Source of the DNA: Ignavibacteria bacterium
GTDB lineage: Bacteria; Bacteroidota; Ignavibacteria; SZUA-365
Assembly (NCBI GenBank): GCA_016720835.1
Contig: JADKJW010000010.1
Location: 62,001 to 126,000 of the forward strand
Direction of reading: 5' to 3'
DNA: 64,000 bases
Shown here: piece by piece, positions 1 to 9,600 of the stretch
Layout of the letters: each line of letters opens with the position of its first letter
Numbering within the stretch: the first letter of the stretch is position 1
Program-made: the position numbers and the translations under genes
Notes under the pieces: generated by a model
Told to the model about the DNA's origin: nothing
The model's database searches: none
Seen by the model: only the letters and a program-made list of their open reading frames with translations

Positions 1-37
1 GCGAGACGCGCCTGTTTCGATACAACCCCGTGTTCCC

Positions 38-1414
38 ATGAGAATGAAACGCCTTCCCATCGCCTTCGCCTGCTTCCTCCCCGCGCTCGCCGCCCTCTGC
101 GCAACGGCCCTCGCGCAGCATGGCACACGCCTGTCCACGCCCGAATGGACGGAGTTCCGCGTCGTGGCGCGGCGCTATGATTCGCTGCAGGCCGTCTTCA
201 AAAAAATGCAGGAAGACCAGCCCGAACTCAAGCGCAATCCGCTGCTCATGCAGTCCCGGCTCCAGAACGGCCTCCAGGAAATTACCGCGATTTACCAGGC
301 GGTCCCCTCGAAGGCGCAGCCAGCCATGGCGTCGGTGCAGAGCCTCGACGGCTACGGGCTCGAGGATCTCCGCTTGATCAAACTCGCCGCCATTTCCCTC
401 AACGACATCCCGAAAGCGCAGGGCGCGAACGAGCGCCTCGCCGCGCTGCTCCGCGATCCGGATTCGATTCGCCAGGTCAAACGCGAACTCGCCCAGCTCT
501 CCGCGCTGCAGGGCGAACTCGACAAGGCCGCCGCCCTCGCAACGGACGAGAATCTGAGCGACGCATCCGAAATGGAAAAGGCCCAGCTCTACGGCAGCAT
601 CGCGACGGGCGCCGCCGACGACGGCCGGCTCGATCAGGCGAAGGACTACGCCGCCCGCACGGTCAAGGCGCTCCGCTCCTACCAGTTGCAGGATCTCGAC
701 GCGCCGGGCATGCCGGCCGATTCCATGCAACGCGCGGAATTGAAAAAGATGCAGGACTACTACTTCACCTCGCAGCTCTCCGACGTGGTCGGCGCCGTCG
801 CATGGCTCTGCAAGAGCACCGGCGGGACGGCGGCGAAGGACGCCTTCCTCGCCGCAATGCGCGGTCTCGTCGGAGATTCCGCGCTGTGGGCGCAGACGAC
901 AGCCGGTATCGACGCGACCATGCAGAAGCTGGACGGCGAACGGAAAACCCTCAATCAGCCCGCGCCCGCATGGGCGGCGCACGAGTGGATCGGGACCACG
1001 CCGCTGACGCTCGAGGGGCTCGCGGGCAAGGTCGTGCTCGTCGATTTCTTCGCGACCTGGTGCAAACCCTGCATCATGGCCTTCCCGCATCTGCGCGATT
1101 GGACGGAACGGTACGCCGGGCAGGGACTCGTCGTCGTCGGCCTCACCAACTCGCAGGGCCGCTACGACGGAAAACAGCTTGGCGCGGACGAGGAGTTCGC
1201 GAAACTCAAGGATGACTTCATCCCGAAACACAAGATCAATTGGGCGGTCGGCGTGGAAAAGAGCGGGCGCAAGACGTTCACCGAGTACGGAGTCAACGGC
1301 ATTCCCCACGTCGTCCTCATCGACAGGAAAGGCGTGCTTCGCTACTTCAAGGTGGGTGCCGCCGACTACGACAAGACCGAAAAAATGATCAAGAAGCTTC
1401 TCGCCGAGAAATAA
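38..1414 (+). CDS. TlpA-like thioredoxin-domain protein with long N-terminal helical region
   Basis: This 458-aa protein has an N-terminal signal peptide (hydrophobic stretch ending ATALAQ near residue 27). A roughly 280-residue, Lys/Glu/Ala-rich, mostly helical region follows, then a C-terminal thioredoxin fold from about residue 305. The redox motif is FFATWCKPC with Cys342 and Cys345, and the cis-Pro region is GIPHVVLID. CKPC is typical of TlpA/ResA-type periplasmic thiol-disulfide reductases, so a periplasmic or envelope reductant role is inferred. The helical region has no family that I recognise. A second ATG at 44 is in frame; neither start has a clear ribosome binding site, and only 37 bases of upstream sequence are available. 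Confidence 0.85.
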   Translation: MRMKRLPIAFACFLPALAALCATALAQHGTRLSTPEWTEFRVVARRYDSLQAVFKKMQEDQPELKRNPLLMQSRLQNGLQEITAIYQAVPSKAQPAMASVQSLDGYGLEDLRLIKLAAISLNDIPKAQGANERLAALLRDPDSIRQVKRELAQLSALQGELDKAAALATDENLSDASEMEKAQLYGSIATGAADDGRLDQAKDYAARTVKALRSYQLQDLDAPGMPADSMQRAELKKMQDYYFTSQLSDVVGAVAWLCKSTGGTAAKDAFLAAMRGLVGDSALWAQTTAGIDATMQKLDGERKTLNQPAPAWAAHEWIGTTPLTLEGLAGKVVLVDFFATWCKPCIMAFPHLRDWTERYAGQGLVVVGLTNSQGRYDGKQLGADEEFAKLKDDFIPKHKINWAVGVEKSGRKTFTEYGVNGIPHVVLIDRKGVLRYFKVGAADYDKTEKMIKKLLAEK

Positions 1415-1525
1415 CCCGCGCGTTCTCCTGAATCCCGCCCCGGCTTCGCGCATCTTACCTGCAGACGCGCGCATCCGGCGCGCGGCTGTGTGTCCCGCGA
1501 CAATTCATCACATCAGGATCATCCC

Positions 1526-1732
1526 ATGAAATCCAATATCGGAACTGTCGACAGCGTCATCCGCATCGTGCTCGGCCTCGCCGTGCTCTCGCTGCTGTTC
1601 GTTCTTGACGGCAGCCTGCGCTATATCGGCCTCCTCGGCGTCGTCTTCCTCGTGACCGGCTTCGTCAAAGTCTGCCCGCTCTACATGCCGTTCGGACTCT
1701 CCACCTGCAGAACCGTGCCCGAAAAAAAGTAA
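1526..1732 (+). CDS. Small DUF2892 (YgaP-type) inner-membrane protein
   Basis: The 68-aa product starts MKSNIGTVDSVIRIVLG and carries two hydrophobic segments (about residues 12-28 and 32-52) with a short loop between them. This is the usual form of the DUF2892 family, also found as the membrane part of YgaP-like rhodaneses. The C-terminal VCPLYMPFGLSTCRT contains the family's conserved CP...G..TC pattern. The start at 1526 is preferred over the upstream ATG at 1490 because the family begins with this MxxNxG motif and a purine-rich AGGATC precedes it. A strong terminator follows directly. The biochemical role is not known. Confidence 0.85.
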   Translation: MKSNIGTVDSVIRIVLGLAVLSLLFVLDGSLRYIGLLGVVFLVTGFVKVCPLYMPFGLSTCRTVPEKK

Positions 1733-1752
1733 TCCTCTCCCTCGAACATGCG

Positions 1753-1786
1753 GGACTCCCGGAACGAAGCCGGGAGTCCTTTTTTT
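1753..1786 (+). terminator. Rho-independent terminator
   Basis: A perfect 10-bp stem (GGACTCCCGG at 1753-1762 with CCGGGAGTCC at 1770-1779) has a 7-nt loop and is followed by seven T residues. It ends the transcript of the DUF2892 gene. Confidence 0.9.
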
Positions 1787-1894
1787 GTGTGGTCAGATCA
1801 GGCGGGATATCTTGCGTGACCCGTTTCGCCGCGGCGCCGCTCCTGGCGCGCGCACGTGAATCGGGAGCACGAATTCCATCATCCCGTCCAATCC

Positions 1895-2706
1895 ATGATG
1901 TATCTCCCGGCGTTCATCCGCACGCGCCTCGTCGCGGCGGTCATCCTCCTCGTCCTTGCCGCTGCGGCATTCCCGCCGCGCGCCGCCGCTGATCCCGTCC
2001 TTCAGAGCAGGGACACGACCCGCGCGGACGACACGCTCGTCGTCGTGGTGCTCGGCTCGTCCACCGCGAAAGGACAGGGCGCGAGCGTTCTCGACAGCCC
2101 CGGCACAGCGGTACCGGCGCGCCTCGGGGATCTGACCGACGCGTGCGTCTGACGAATCTGTCGATGGGCGGGTACACGACCTATCACGTTCTTCCGTCCG
2201 GGACGGCGGTGCCCCGCGCGCGCCCGGCATCCGACAGCAGCGTCAACATCAGCCGCGCCCTCGCGCTCCGTCCTTCCGCCATCATCGTCAATCTTCCGTC
2301 GAATGACGCCGCGTACGGGTTCGACACGACGGAACAGATCGCGAACTATACGCGCCTGGCGGACGCGGCGCGGCGCGACAGCGTTCCGCTCTGGGTGTGC
2401 ACGCCGCAACCGCGCAATCTGCCCGCGGCAAAACGTCGATCCCTTCCCGCGATGCGGCAGTTCGTCCTGCGCGTCTTCGGTCCGCGCGCCGTCGATTTCT
2501 GGTCCGGTCTCGCGCGCGAGGACGGCACGCTGCGGAAGGAATTCGATGCCGGCGACGGCACGCATCTCAACAACGCGGGTCACCGCCTCCTCTTCGAGCG
2601 CATCCGGGGCGCCGGAATCCCGGGCGCGATCCTCGCAGCGCGCGACAGGGCGGGCACGATGACGCCCGACAGCCTGACCGCGCCGGGCCAGAGCGGAAGC
2701 CGCTGA
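1895..2706 (+). CDS. SGNH/GDSL-family hydrolase, frameshifted
   Basis: Two overlapping frames together encode one secreted SGNH hydrolase. Frame one carries a signal peptide and the block I serine motif in VVLGSSTAKGQG. Frame two (from about 2100) carries NLSMGGYTTYH, the block III-like NLPSNDAA and the block V catalytic DGTHLNNAGH. The reading frame must shift by one base between about 2095 and 2135. Before the second frame's GTG at 2143 the residues GSDRRVRLTNLS already look like SGNH sequence, so the second frame is not an independent gene. Either the base is a sequencing error or the gene is broken. Substrate is unknown; the family includes esterases and carbohydrate deacetylases. A GTG at 1856 is an alternative start. 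The stop lies 4 bases before mntP. Confidence 0.7.
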
Positions 2707-2710
2707 GCGC

Positions 2711-3268
2711 ATGGATCTCGCCGAAGTCCTCCTGATCGCATTCGCGCTCGCGATGGACGCGTTCGCGGTCGCGCTCTCCACCGGGGCGTATCTCGTGCGC
2801 GTCAACGTGCGCCAGACCTTCCGGCTCGTGTTTCATTTCGGTCTGTTCCAGTTTTTCATGCCGATCCTCGGCTGGGTCGCGGGCGCGCAGCTCCTGCGCT
2901 TCATGTCCGCGTTCGATCACTGGATCGCCTTCGCGCTGCTGGCCTTCATTGGCGGCAGGATGATCGCCTCCGCCTTCCAGACGCGGGAGGACGCGATCCG
3001 CGGGGACGTCACGCGCGGCATGTCGCTCGTGGCGCTGTCCGTCGCGACCAGCATCGACGCGCTCGCCGTCGGCCTGTCCCTCGCCGTCATCGACACGCCG
3101 ATCGTGTTTCCGAGCCTCGTCATCGGCGTCATCGCCGCGCTCATGACCTTTCTGGGCCTCCGTCTCGGTGAACGTTTCTCCGCCGCGTTCGGGAAGAGGA
3201 TGGAGTTCGCCGGCGGCGTCATCCTCGTCTGCATCGGCGCGAAAATTCTCTTCGAACACCTCGTCTGA
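2711..3268 (+). CDS. mntP: Putative manganese efflux pump MntP
   Basis: The 185-aa protein has six predicted membrane helices and the two family repeats, each with a conserved acidic residue in a helix: FALAMDAFAVALSTG near residue 15 and VATSIDALAVGLSL near residue 118. These match the MntP (YebN/DUF204) family of Mn2+ exporters in the inner membrane. The start lies 4 bases after the SGNH hydrolase stop, so the two are probably co-transcribed. No yybP-ykoY Mn riboswitch was seen upstream. Confidence 0.92.
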   Translation: MDLAEVLLIAFALAMDAFAVALSTGAYLVRVNVRQTFRLVFHFGLFQFFMPILGWVAGAQLLRFMSAFDHWIAFALLAFIGGRMIASAFQTREDAIRGDVTRGMSLVALSVATSIDALAVGLSLAVIDTPIVFPSLVIGVIAALMTFLGLRLGERFSAAFGKRMEFAGGVILVCIGAKILFEHLV

Positions 3269-3307
3269 ACGCCTGCGCCTCCGGCTGCGGATCCTCGCCC
3301 GCGCGCA

Positions 3308-3335
3308 AACAACAACGCCCGGCGGAGGCCGGGCG
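3308..3335 (-). terminator. Terminator hairpin downstream of glyA
   Basis: On the minus strand an 8-bp stem (GCCCGGC core, 3316-3323 with 3328-3335) with a CTCC loop is followed by GTTGTTGTTTG, a weak U-rich tail. It lies 21 bases beyond the glyA stop and between convergent mntP and glyA. Confidence 0.6.
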
Positions 3336-3356
3336 CTGCATGCGGAAGGAGGCTTC

Positions 3357-4655
3357 TCAGTCCGTGAGCTCGGTGTACAGCGGGAACTGCGAGCAGTATT
3401 CCCTGATCTCGCCGCACACGCGGTCAAGCGCGTTCTCGTCGGTGATGTTCCGCACGACGGTATCGATCTTGTCCGCGATGAACTCCATGTCCTTTTCCTT
3501 GAAGCCGCGTGTGGTCACCGCCGCCGTGCCGATGCGGATGCCGCTGGTGACGAAAGGGCTGCGATCGTCGAACGGCACCATGTTCTTGTTGAGCGTGATG
3601 CCGGCGCGCTCCATGGCGTTTTCCGTTTCCTTGCCGGAGACGTTCTTGTTGTGCAGGTCGATCAGCATGAGGTGATTGTCGGTACCGCCCGAGATGAGCT
3701 GGTAGTTCTTCTCGACCAGGAGCGCGGCGAGCCGGGCGGCGTTGGCGCGCACCTGCCGCGTGTACACGGAATAGGACGGCTGCAGGGCCTCGCCGAAGGC
3801 CACGGCCTTGGCGGCGATGATATGCATGAGCGGCCCGCCCTGGATACCCGGCATGACCGTGCTGTCCATGATTTCCGACATCATCTTCACGCGACCGGTT
3901 TTCGCCATCGTGAGGCCGAACGGATTCTCGCGATCCTGATGCATCATGATCAGGCCGCCGCGCGGTCCGCGCAGGGTCTTGTGCGTGGTGGAGGTGACCA
4001 CGTCGCAGTGCGGGAGCGGATTGTCGAGCAGTCCGGTGGCGATCAGTCCCGCGGGATGCGCGATATCGGCCCAGAGGAACGCGCCCGCGGCGTTCGCGAT
4101 GCGGCGGAACGCCTCGTAGCTGATGTTGCGCGAGTATGAACTGGCGCCCACGATGATGAGTTTCGGCTTCTCGCGCATGGCGATCGACTCGACTTCGTCG
4201 TAATCAATCATGCCGGTCTCGCGGTTCACGCCGTACGAGACCATGTGGTACAGCTGGCCGGAGAAGTTGACGGGCGAGCCGTGCGTCAGATGCCCGCCGT
4301 GCGCGAGATCCATGCCGAGGACCGTGTCGCCCGGCTTCACGTAGGCGAAATACACCGCCTGATTCGCCGTCGCACCGCTGTGCGGCTGCACGTTCGCGTA
4401 CGCCGCGCCGAAGAGCTGCTTCAGCCGCGTGCGGGCGAGGTCTTCCACCTGGTCCACGAATTCGCAGCCGCCGTAGTAGCGCTTGCCGGGATACCCCTCG
4501 GCGTATTTGTTCGTCAGCACGCTGCCGGCGGCTTCCAGCACGGACGGGCTCGCGTAGTTTTCCGAAGCGATCAACTGCAGCTTGGTGATCTGCCTCTCGA
4601 TCTCGTTGTGGATGATGGAGTGAACGTCGGGGTCGCTCTGCTCAAGGTAGGACAT
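3357..4655 (-). CDS. glyA: Serine hydroxymethyltransferase
   Basis: This enzyme interconverts serine and glycine with tetrahydrofolate, using pyridoxal phosphate, and feeds one-carbon metabolism. The 432-aa sequence is full length. It shows LIASENYASPSVLEAAGS near the N terminus, the NKYAEGYPGKRYYGG block, and the PLP-lysine motif TSTTHKTLRGPRGG with Lys226. The start MSYLEQ at 4655 is chosen over an ORF extension to 4802 because a good promoter lies inside that extension at 4697-4728. The gene stands alone on the minus strand. Confidence 0.96.
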   Translation of the reverse strand: MSYLEQSDPDVHSIIHNEIERQITKLQLIASENYASPSVLEAAGSVLTNKYAEGYPGKRYYGGCEFVDQVEDLARTRLKQLFGAAYANVQPHSGATANQAVYFAYVKPGDTVLGMDLAHGGHLTHGSPVNFSGQLYHMVSYGVNRETGMIDYDEVESIAMREKPKLIIVGASSYSRNISYEAFRRIANAAGAFLWADIAHPAGLIATGLLDNPLPHCDVVTSTTHKTLRGPRGGLIMMHQDRENPFGLTMAKTGRVKMMSEIMDSTVMPGIQGGPLMHIIAAKAVAFGEALQPSYSVYTRQVRANAARLAALLVEKNYQLISGGTDNHLMLIDLHNKNVSGKETENAMERAGITLNKNMVPFDDRSPFVTSGIRIGTAAVTTRGFKEKDMEFIADKIDTVVRNITDENALDRVCGEIREYCSQFPLYTELTD

Positions 4656-4696
4656 GGTGTGGCTCGAATGTGGAGGATGTGCTCGGGTCATTGAAG

Positions 4697-4728
4697 CAAA
4701 GCTACGAAAGAAAGCCGCAACGGGAAAA
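4697..4728 (-). promoter_or_regulatory. Bacteroidota-type promoter for glyA
   Basis: Read on the minus strand: TTTT (4728-4725), a 20-nt spacer, then TAGCTTTG (4704-4697), a perfect match to the Bacteroidota -7 element TAnnTTTG. It is about 40 bases upstream of the chosen glyA start and supports that start. Confidence 0.65.
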
Positions 4729-4732
4729 CGGA

Positions 4733-4816
4733 GCGGCTGGAGTTCTGGAGTGGAGTTCTGGAGTACCGGAGTACTGGAGTACTGGAGCGGAAACTCCAAC
4801 ACTCCAACACTCCATC
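4733..4816. repeat. Degenerate octamer repeat cluster, opposed halves
   Basis: On the plus strand, variants of CTGGAGTA/CTGGAGTT recur about seven times. They are followed by three units of AACACTCC, roughly the complement of the GGAGT core. The block could therefore fold on itself. It lies between the glyA promoter and the terminator of the next minus-strand gene. Confidence 0.7.
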
Positions 4817-4830
4817 GTCCCGTATCACCG

Positions 4831-4860
4831 AAAAAAAACGGCGGACCTTTCGGCCCGCCG
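4831..4860 (-). terminator. Rho-independent terminator
   Basis: On the minus strand CGGCGG-(mismatch)-CC pairs across a 4-nt loop, giving eight base pairs with one mismatch (4839-4860), followed by eight U residues (4838-4831). It lies 30 bases after the stop of the T9SS cargo gene at 4891. Confidence 0.85.
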
Positions 4861-4890
4861 ATACTGCGGAGCGGCGTATGCGGTCGGGGT

Positions 4891-6126
4891 CTACCGCGTC
4901 ACGGAGAACTGACGCGAGGTCGTGTATGTTTCCCCGTTGCCGAAGGCGGCGCTGAAGCGGGTGAAGTACACGCCGGAACCCGCGAGCGTGCCGTCGCTCC
5001 TGCGGCCGTCCCACGCGGCTTCGAAGCGGCCCGCGTCGAGCGCGGTGCCGTCGACGAGCGTCGCGACCTTCTGGCCGAGCGCGTTGTAGATCTCCAACCG
5101 CACCGTGCCGGGCACGGCGAGCGAGTAGGGGATGACGGTGCCCTCGCCCGGCGCCACCGGATTCGGGTAATTCTGCCCGAGGCCGACGGTCTCGGCCGGC
5201 AGGCGGGTGGACACGATGTGGCTGTAGGTCGCCTTTCCGTCGCTGTCGATCTGACGAAGACGATAGAAGACGTACGGCCTCCCGTCCGTGCTGACCGGCG
5301 CGGTATCGATGAACCGGTATTCTTCAGGGCTGCTCGTCGTGCCGCGCCCGGGGACGAAGCCGATCTTTTCGAACGTGGTGCCGTCTCCGCGCTCCACGTC
5401 AAAGCCCTGGTTCAACTGCTCGTTCTCCGTGCGCCAGGTCAGCAGCACCGTGCGGTCGTCCTGCATGCTGGCGTCCAGCGCGCTCAGTTCCACCGGGATG
5501 ATGAGGTTCCTGATCAGGATCGAGGAATCGTTGCTGTTGTCCGCGAGGGCGGAGTAGTACATCGCGGACCCTTCGGCGCCATGCTGGAAGCCCTCGCCGT
5601 ATTTGTAGCTGAGCAGGTTGTACATCGAAAAGTCCACGGTCCCGTTCGCCGAAGGGTTGATCTGGAACGCGTAGCGCAGCACTTCGAAGAACCCGTCGCC
5701 CAGGGGATTTCCCGCGCAGTCGGTGGTGCTGGACCAGTACGTGGAGTTGAGCGGCATCGCGTTGCCGGGATTGCCCATCTGCGCCGAATGCTGGTTGAAC
5801 CATGCGGCGGCGCCGAACGACTGGTTGATGTACCAGGTCCCTCCAGGCCAGACGCCGGTCTGGTACCGCTGCTGCACTCCCTGGATGACGAGCTTCGTAT
5901 GGATGTAGGTGAGGACCATGCTGTAGCCGCCGATGAGCCGCTGCGAACCCCCGGCGCGCGCCTTGATGTCGAACGCAATGACGAGCAGCCCTCCCTGTCC
6001 GGCGTTGCAGACGGGACGCAGACGCATGATCAATTTGTCCGCGTCGTTCGATGCCTGCGCACGGGTGGACGTGAGCGGGACGGACAACGCAACCGCAAGA
6101 AAAACGATCGAAGCAAGTATACGCAT
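4891..6126 (-). CDS. Secreted protein with T9SS type A sorting domain
   Basis: The 411-aa protein has a signal peptide (MRILASIVFLAVALS... cleaved near TRAQA). A roughly 180-residue region of unknown fold follows, then a fibronectin-like stretch around residues 200-300 (ALDASMQDDRTVLLTWRT...GFDVERG) and a C-terminal sorting domain. That domain begins LGQNYPNPVAPG and runs through LEIYNALGQKVATLVDG to YFTRFSAAFGN, the pattern recognised by the type IX secretion system. It is therefore predicted to cross the outer membrane and be exported or surface-anchored. The start at 6126 is supported by a GGAGG ribosome binding site 7 bases upstream. No catalytic motif was recognised. Confidence 0.8.
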   Translation of the reverse strand: MRILASIVFLAVALSVPLTSTRAQASNDADKLIMRLRPVCNAGQGGLLVIAFDIKARAGGSQRLIGGYSMVLTYIHTKLVIQGVQQRYQTGVWPGGTWYINQSFGAAAWFNQHSAQMGNPGNAMPLNSTYWSSTTDCAGNPLGDGFFEVLRYAFQINPSANGTVDFSMYNLLSYKYGEGFQHGAEGSAMYYSALADNSNDSSILIRNLIIPVELSALDASMQDDRTVLLTWRTENEQLNQGFDVERGDGTTFEKIGFVPGRGTTSSPEEYRFIDTAPVSTDGRPYVFYRLRQIDSDGKATYSHIVSTRLPAETVGLGQNYPNPVAPGEGTVIPYSLAVPGTVRLEIYNALGQKVATLVDGTALDAGRFEAAWDGRRSDGTLAGSGVYFTRFSAAFGNGETYTTSRQFSVTR

Positions 6127-6213
6127 GGGCGCCTCCAGAAAGATGATGTCGGGCGGAAACAGGAAAAGAAAAGGTACGGGAATTCCAGCCACATTTCCAC
6201 TGCCCGGACACAC

Positions 6214-6248
6214 GAAAAAAACACGGAAACCGCCAGCGGATTCCGTGT
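6214..6248 (-). terminator. Rho-independent terminator of trxA
   Basis: On the minus strand ACACGGAA pairs with TTCCGTGT (6241-6248 with 6221-6228), an inner CCG/CGG helix extends it, and seven U residues follow (6220-6214). Confidence 0.85.
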
Positions 6249-6275
6249 CCGTTCATCCGCGCCCGGAAGGGCGTG

Positions 6276-6602
6276 TCAACCGGCCATGACCGGCGTCAGG
6301 GCGTCCAGGATTTTCTGCTTGGGCACGGCGCCGACGATGCGGTCCACGACCTTGCCCTTGTCGAACACGAGGAGCGTGGGGATGCTGCGGATACCGTACT
6401 CCATCGCGACGTTCGGATTGTTGTCGACATCAAGCTTCCCGATCTTCGCCTTGCCCGCGTATTCGCCGGCAAGTTCCTCGACGATCGGCGCGATCATGCG
6501 GCAGGGTCCGCACCACACCGCCCAGAAATCGATCAGGACGGGAAGGTCGGACTGCAGGACTTCCTGCTGAAAATTGGCGTCGGTGAATTCAATCGGTGTC
6601 AT
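6276..6602 (-). CDS. trxA: Thioredoxin
   Basis: A cytoplasmic dithiol-disulfide oxidoreductase of 108 aa, the standard TrxA length. It has the classical FWAVWCGPCRM active site (Cys31, Cys34), LDVDNNPNVAMEYGI and the cis-proline motif IRSIPTLLVF. The start at 6602 is chosen because AGGAGA lies 10 bases upstream and the family begins near here; an in-frame ATG at 6638 would add 12 poorly matching residues. It lies 57 bases downstream of dnaE on the same strand and ends in a strong terminator. Confidence 0.97.
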   Translation of the reverse strand: MTPIEFTDANFQQEVLQSDLPVLIDFWAVWCGPCRMIAPIVEELAGEYAGKAKIGKLDVDNNPNVAMEYGIRSIPTLLVFDKGKVVDRIVGAVPKQKILDALTPVMAG

Positions 6603-6659
6603 GGTGCGGGAATCTCCTGTATGCGATGATGAATGCAATGGGGCGGGCGGGATCGCGCG

Positions 6660-9600
6660 TCAATCGAGCGCGATGCGGACGGCGCTTTTCCCGAATATAC
6701 TCCTGAGTCTGCGCAAAACCTCGCTGCTGATCTGGATGCGATGCTGCTTCGCGTGGAGGTTCCACGTGTTGCCGTTGCCGTCGCTCACGGAGATGAAACA
6801 CGGGCAGTCGCCGCCCATCCGGAATTCGTCGAGCACACGGATTCCGTCCTCGATCTGCTTCGGCGTGATGGTGCGCGTCGAGAGGGTGATGATGACGCTC
6901 TTCGTGAATCGCGCGATGGCCTGCTCGAGCGTGTAGATCTCGTCGGCCATCAGCGAATACGCGTCGCCGCTCGACCGCACCTTCCCCATCACCGCCACCG
7001 GCGCGTCCATCTTGATGTTCGCGCCGAACTTCTCGTAGGCGCCGCCGAAGACGAGGCATTCCGCCTTGCCCGTGAAGTCCTCCACGGTCATGAATGCCAT
7101 GGTCTTGCCCTTCTTGTCGATCTTGGTGCGCAGCGCCGAAATGACGCCCACGGCGCGCACCGTCTGGCCGTCGAGCGCGGGTTCGAAGGCGCCGAGACTG
7201 ACGGTGGCGATCGCCTCCACGTCGTTGCGCCAGGATTCGAGGGGATGCCCCGAGATGTAGAAGCCCAGCACGCTCTTCTCGTTCGCGAGCCGCTCGGCGG
7301 GCTTCCAGTCCTCGATCTGCGGCAGCGGGGGCAGCGCCAGCGCCTGCGGGGTGCGCGCGTGCGCGTCGTCGAAGAGGCTCTCCTGGCCGATGTCGCGATG
7401 CAGCTGGCGCTTCTGTCCGAAGGACAACGCCGTCTCGAGCACCTGGAACACCTGCGCGCGGTTCGCATGCAGCGAATCCATCGCGCCCGCGAGCACGAGA
7501 CTCTCGAGCGTCTTCTTGTTCGACAGCCGCCCCTCGACGCGCTCGCAGAAATCGAAGATCGAGGTGAAGCGCCCGCCGGCCTGCCGCGCCGCGACGATGG
7601 CCTCCACGGCGCCCACGCCGACGTTCTTGATCGCCGCCATGCCGAAACGGATGCCGCGCTCGGTGACGGTGAACGTGACGCCGCTCTCGTTGACGTCGGG
7701 CGGCCGCACCTCGATGCCGAGCTTCACGCACTCGTCGATCAGCGCCGACACCTTGTCGGTCTTGCTCATTTCCGAGGTCATCAGCGCGGCCATGAACTCG
7801 GGGGTGTAGTTCGCCTTCAGCCACGCGGTCTGGTACGCGAGAAGCGAGTAGGCGACGGAGTGGGATTTGTTGAAGCCGTAATCCGCGAACTTCTCGATCA
7901 TGTCGAAAATCGACCCGCCGACTTTCGCCGTGATGCCGCGGGCCACCGCGCCGCTGATGAACGCGTCCCGCTGCTGCGCCATGACGTCCAGCTTCTTCTT
8001 GCCCATCGCGCGCCGCATGAGGTCCGACTGCGCGAGGGTGAAGCCCGCCACGTGGTGCACGAGCTGCATGACCTGCTCCTGGTACACCATGATGCCGTAG
8101 GTCGGTTTCAGGATCGGCTCCATGCTCGGGTGCAGGTACGAAATGGGCTTGCGCCCGTATTTGCGGTCGATGAAGTCGTCGATGAAATCCATCGGTCCGG
8201 GGCGGTACAGCGCGTTCATCGCCGCGAGGTCGTCGATGGACTTCGGCTTGAGCTTGCGCAGGTACTCGCGCATCTGGACGGATTCGAACTGGAACACGCC
8301 CACGGTGTGCCCGCTGCCGATCATCTCGTACGTCGCCGGATCGTCCAACGGGATGGCGTCGATGTCCACCTCCTCACCGCGCGCCTCGCGGATCAGTGCG
8401 ATCGCGCGGTCGATCACGGTCAGCGTGATAAGGCCGAGGAAATCCATCTTGAGCAGTCCGGCGTCCTCGAGGTCGCTCATGTTGTACATCGTCATGAGCT
8501 CGGTGCTCGGCGTCTTGTACAAGGGCACGTATTCGCTGGTGTCTCCGGGCGCGATCACCACGCCCGCGGCGTGCATGCCCGCGCCGCGGATGAACCCCTC
8601 GAGGATGAGGGAGTACTCGACGAGTTTCCGGATCTTCGGATCCTCGCTGGTCCTGACCCATGCGAGTTCCGGCACGGGCGGCCACTTCCTGTCGGGATCG
8701 GTCTCGATGCCGAACGCGTACTTCAGCGGCTGCACTTTTCCCATCTTCACCGGGATGTGCTTGGTGATCGATTCCACCGTTCCCAGCGGCACGCCGAGCA
8801 CGCGGCCCACGTCCTTGATCACGGCGCGCGCGCTGAGCTTGTTGAAGGTGATGATCTGCGACACCGAGTCCTGCCCGTACTTCTCGCGCACGTACTGGAT
8901 GACCTCCTCGCGCCGGTCGTCCTGGAAGTCGACGTCGATGTCGGGCATCGAGATGCGGTCCGGATTCAGGAAGCGCTCGAAGAGGAGGTCGTAGCGGAGC
9001 GGGTCCACGTCGGTGATGCCGAGCACGTAGGCCACGAGGCTGCCCGCCGCGGAACCGCGGCCGGGACCGACGCGCACGCCGCGGTTCTTCGCGGCGTTGA
9101 TGAAATCCTGCACGATCAGGAAATAGCCGGAGTAGCCCATGTTCCGGATGACGTCGATCTCGAAGGAGAGCCGGTCGAGAATTTCCGGCGTCTGCTCCTT
9201 GTACCGTTTCTCGAGTCCCTTCTCGGCCAGGATGCGCAGGTAGTCGTCGAGCTGATCCGTGCCCGATTCCTCCGGAATGGGGAAGTGCGGCATGTGGTTC
9301 GTGCCGAGATCGATGTCGAGCGTGCATTTCTCCACGACCTCGAGCGTCGACGCGAGGGCTTCGGGATAGTCCTTGAACAGCCGCAGCATCTCGGCCTCGG
9401 ACTTGTAGTACACCTGATCGGTGCCGTAGCGGAGCTGCGTCACATCCTCGGCCTCGCGCACGTCCGCGATGTGCAGGAACACGTTGTGGGGCACCGCGTG
9501 CGACTGCCGGATGTAATGGCAGTCGTTGGTGGCGATGAGCTTGATGCCCAGATCCCTGCCGAGTCTCGGCATGCCCTCGAGAATGATGGCGTCGCGCTCG

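Noticed and set aside
2711..3268. Mn-sensing riboswitch ahead of mntP
   Set aside because: Only 4 bases separate mntP from the upstream gene, and no yybP-ykoY-like structure was seen.
4654..6570. 638-codon plus-strand frame
   Set aside because: Antisense to the T9SS cargo gene and trxA; it also crosses a terminator and the octamer repeat.
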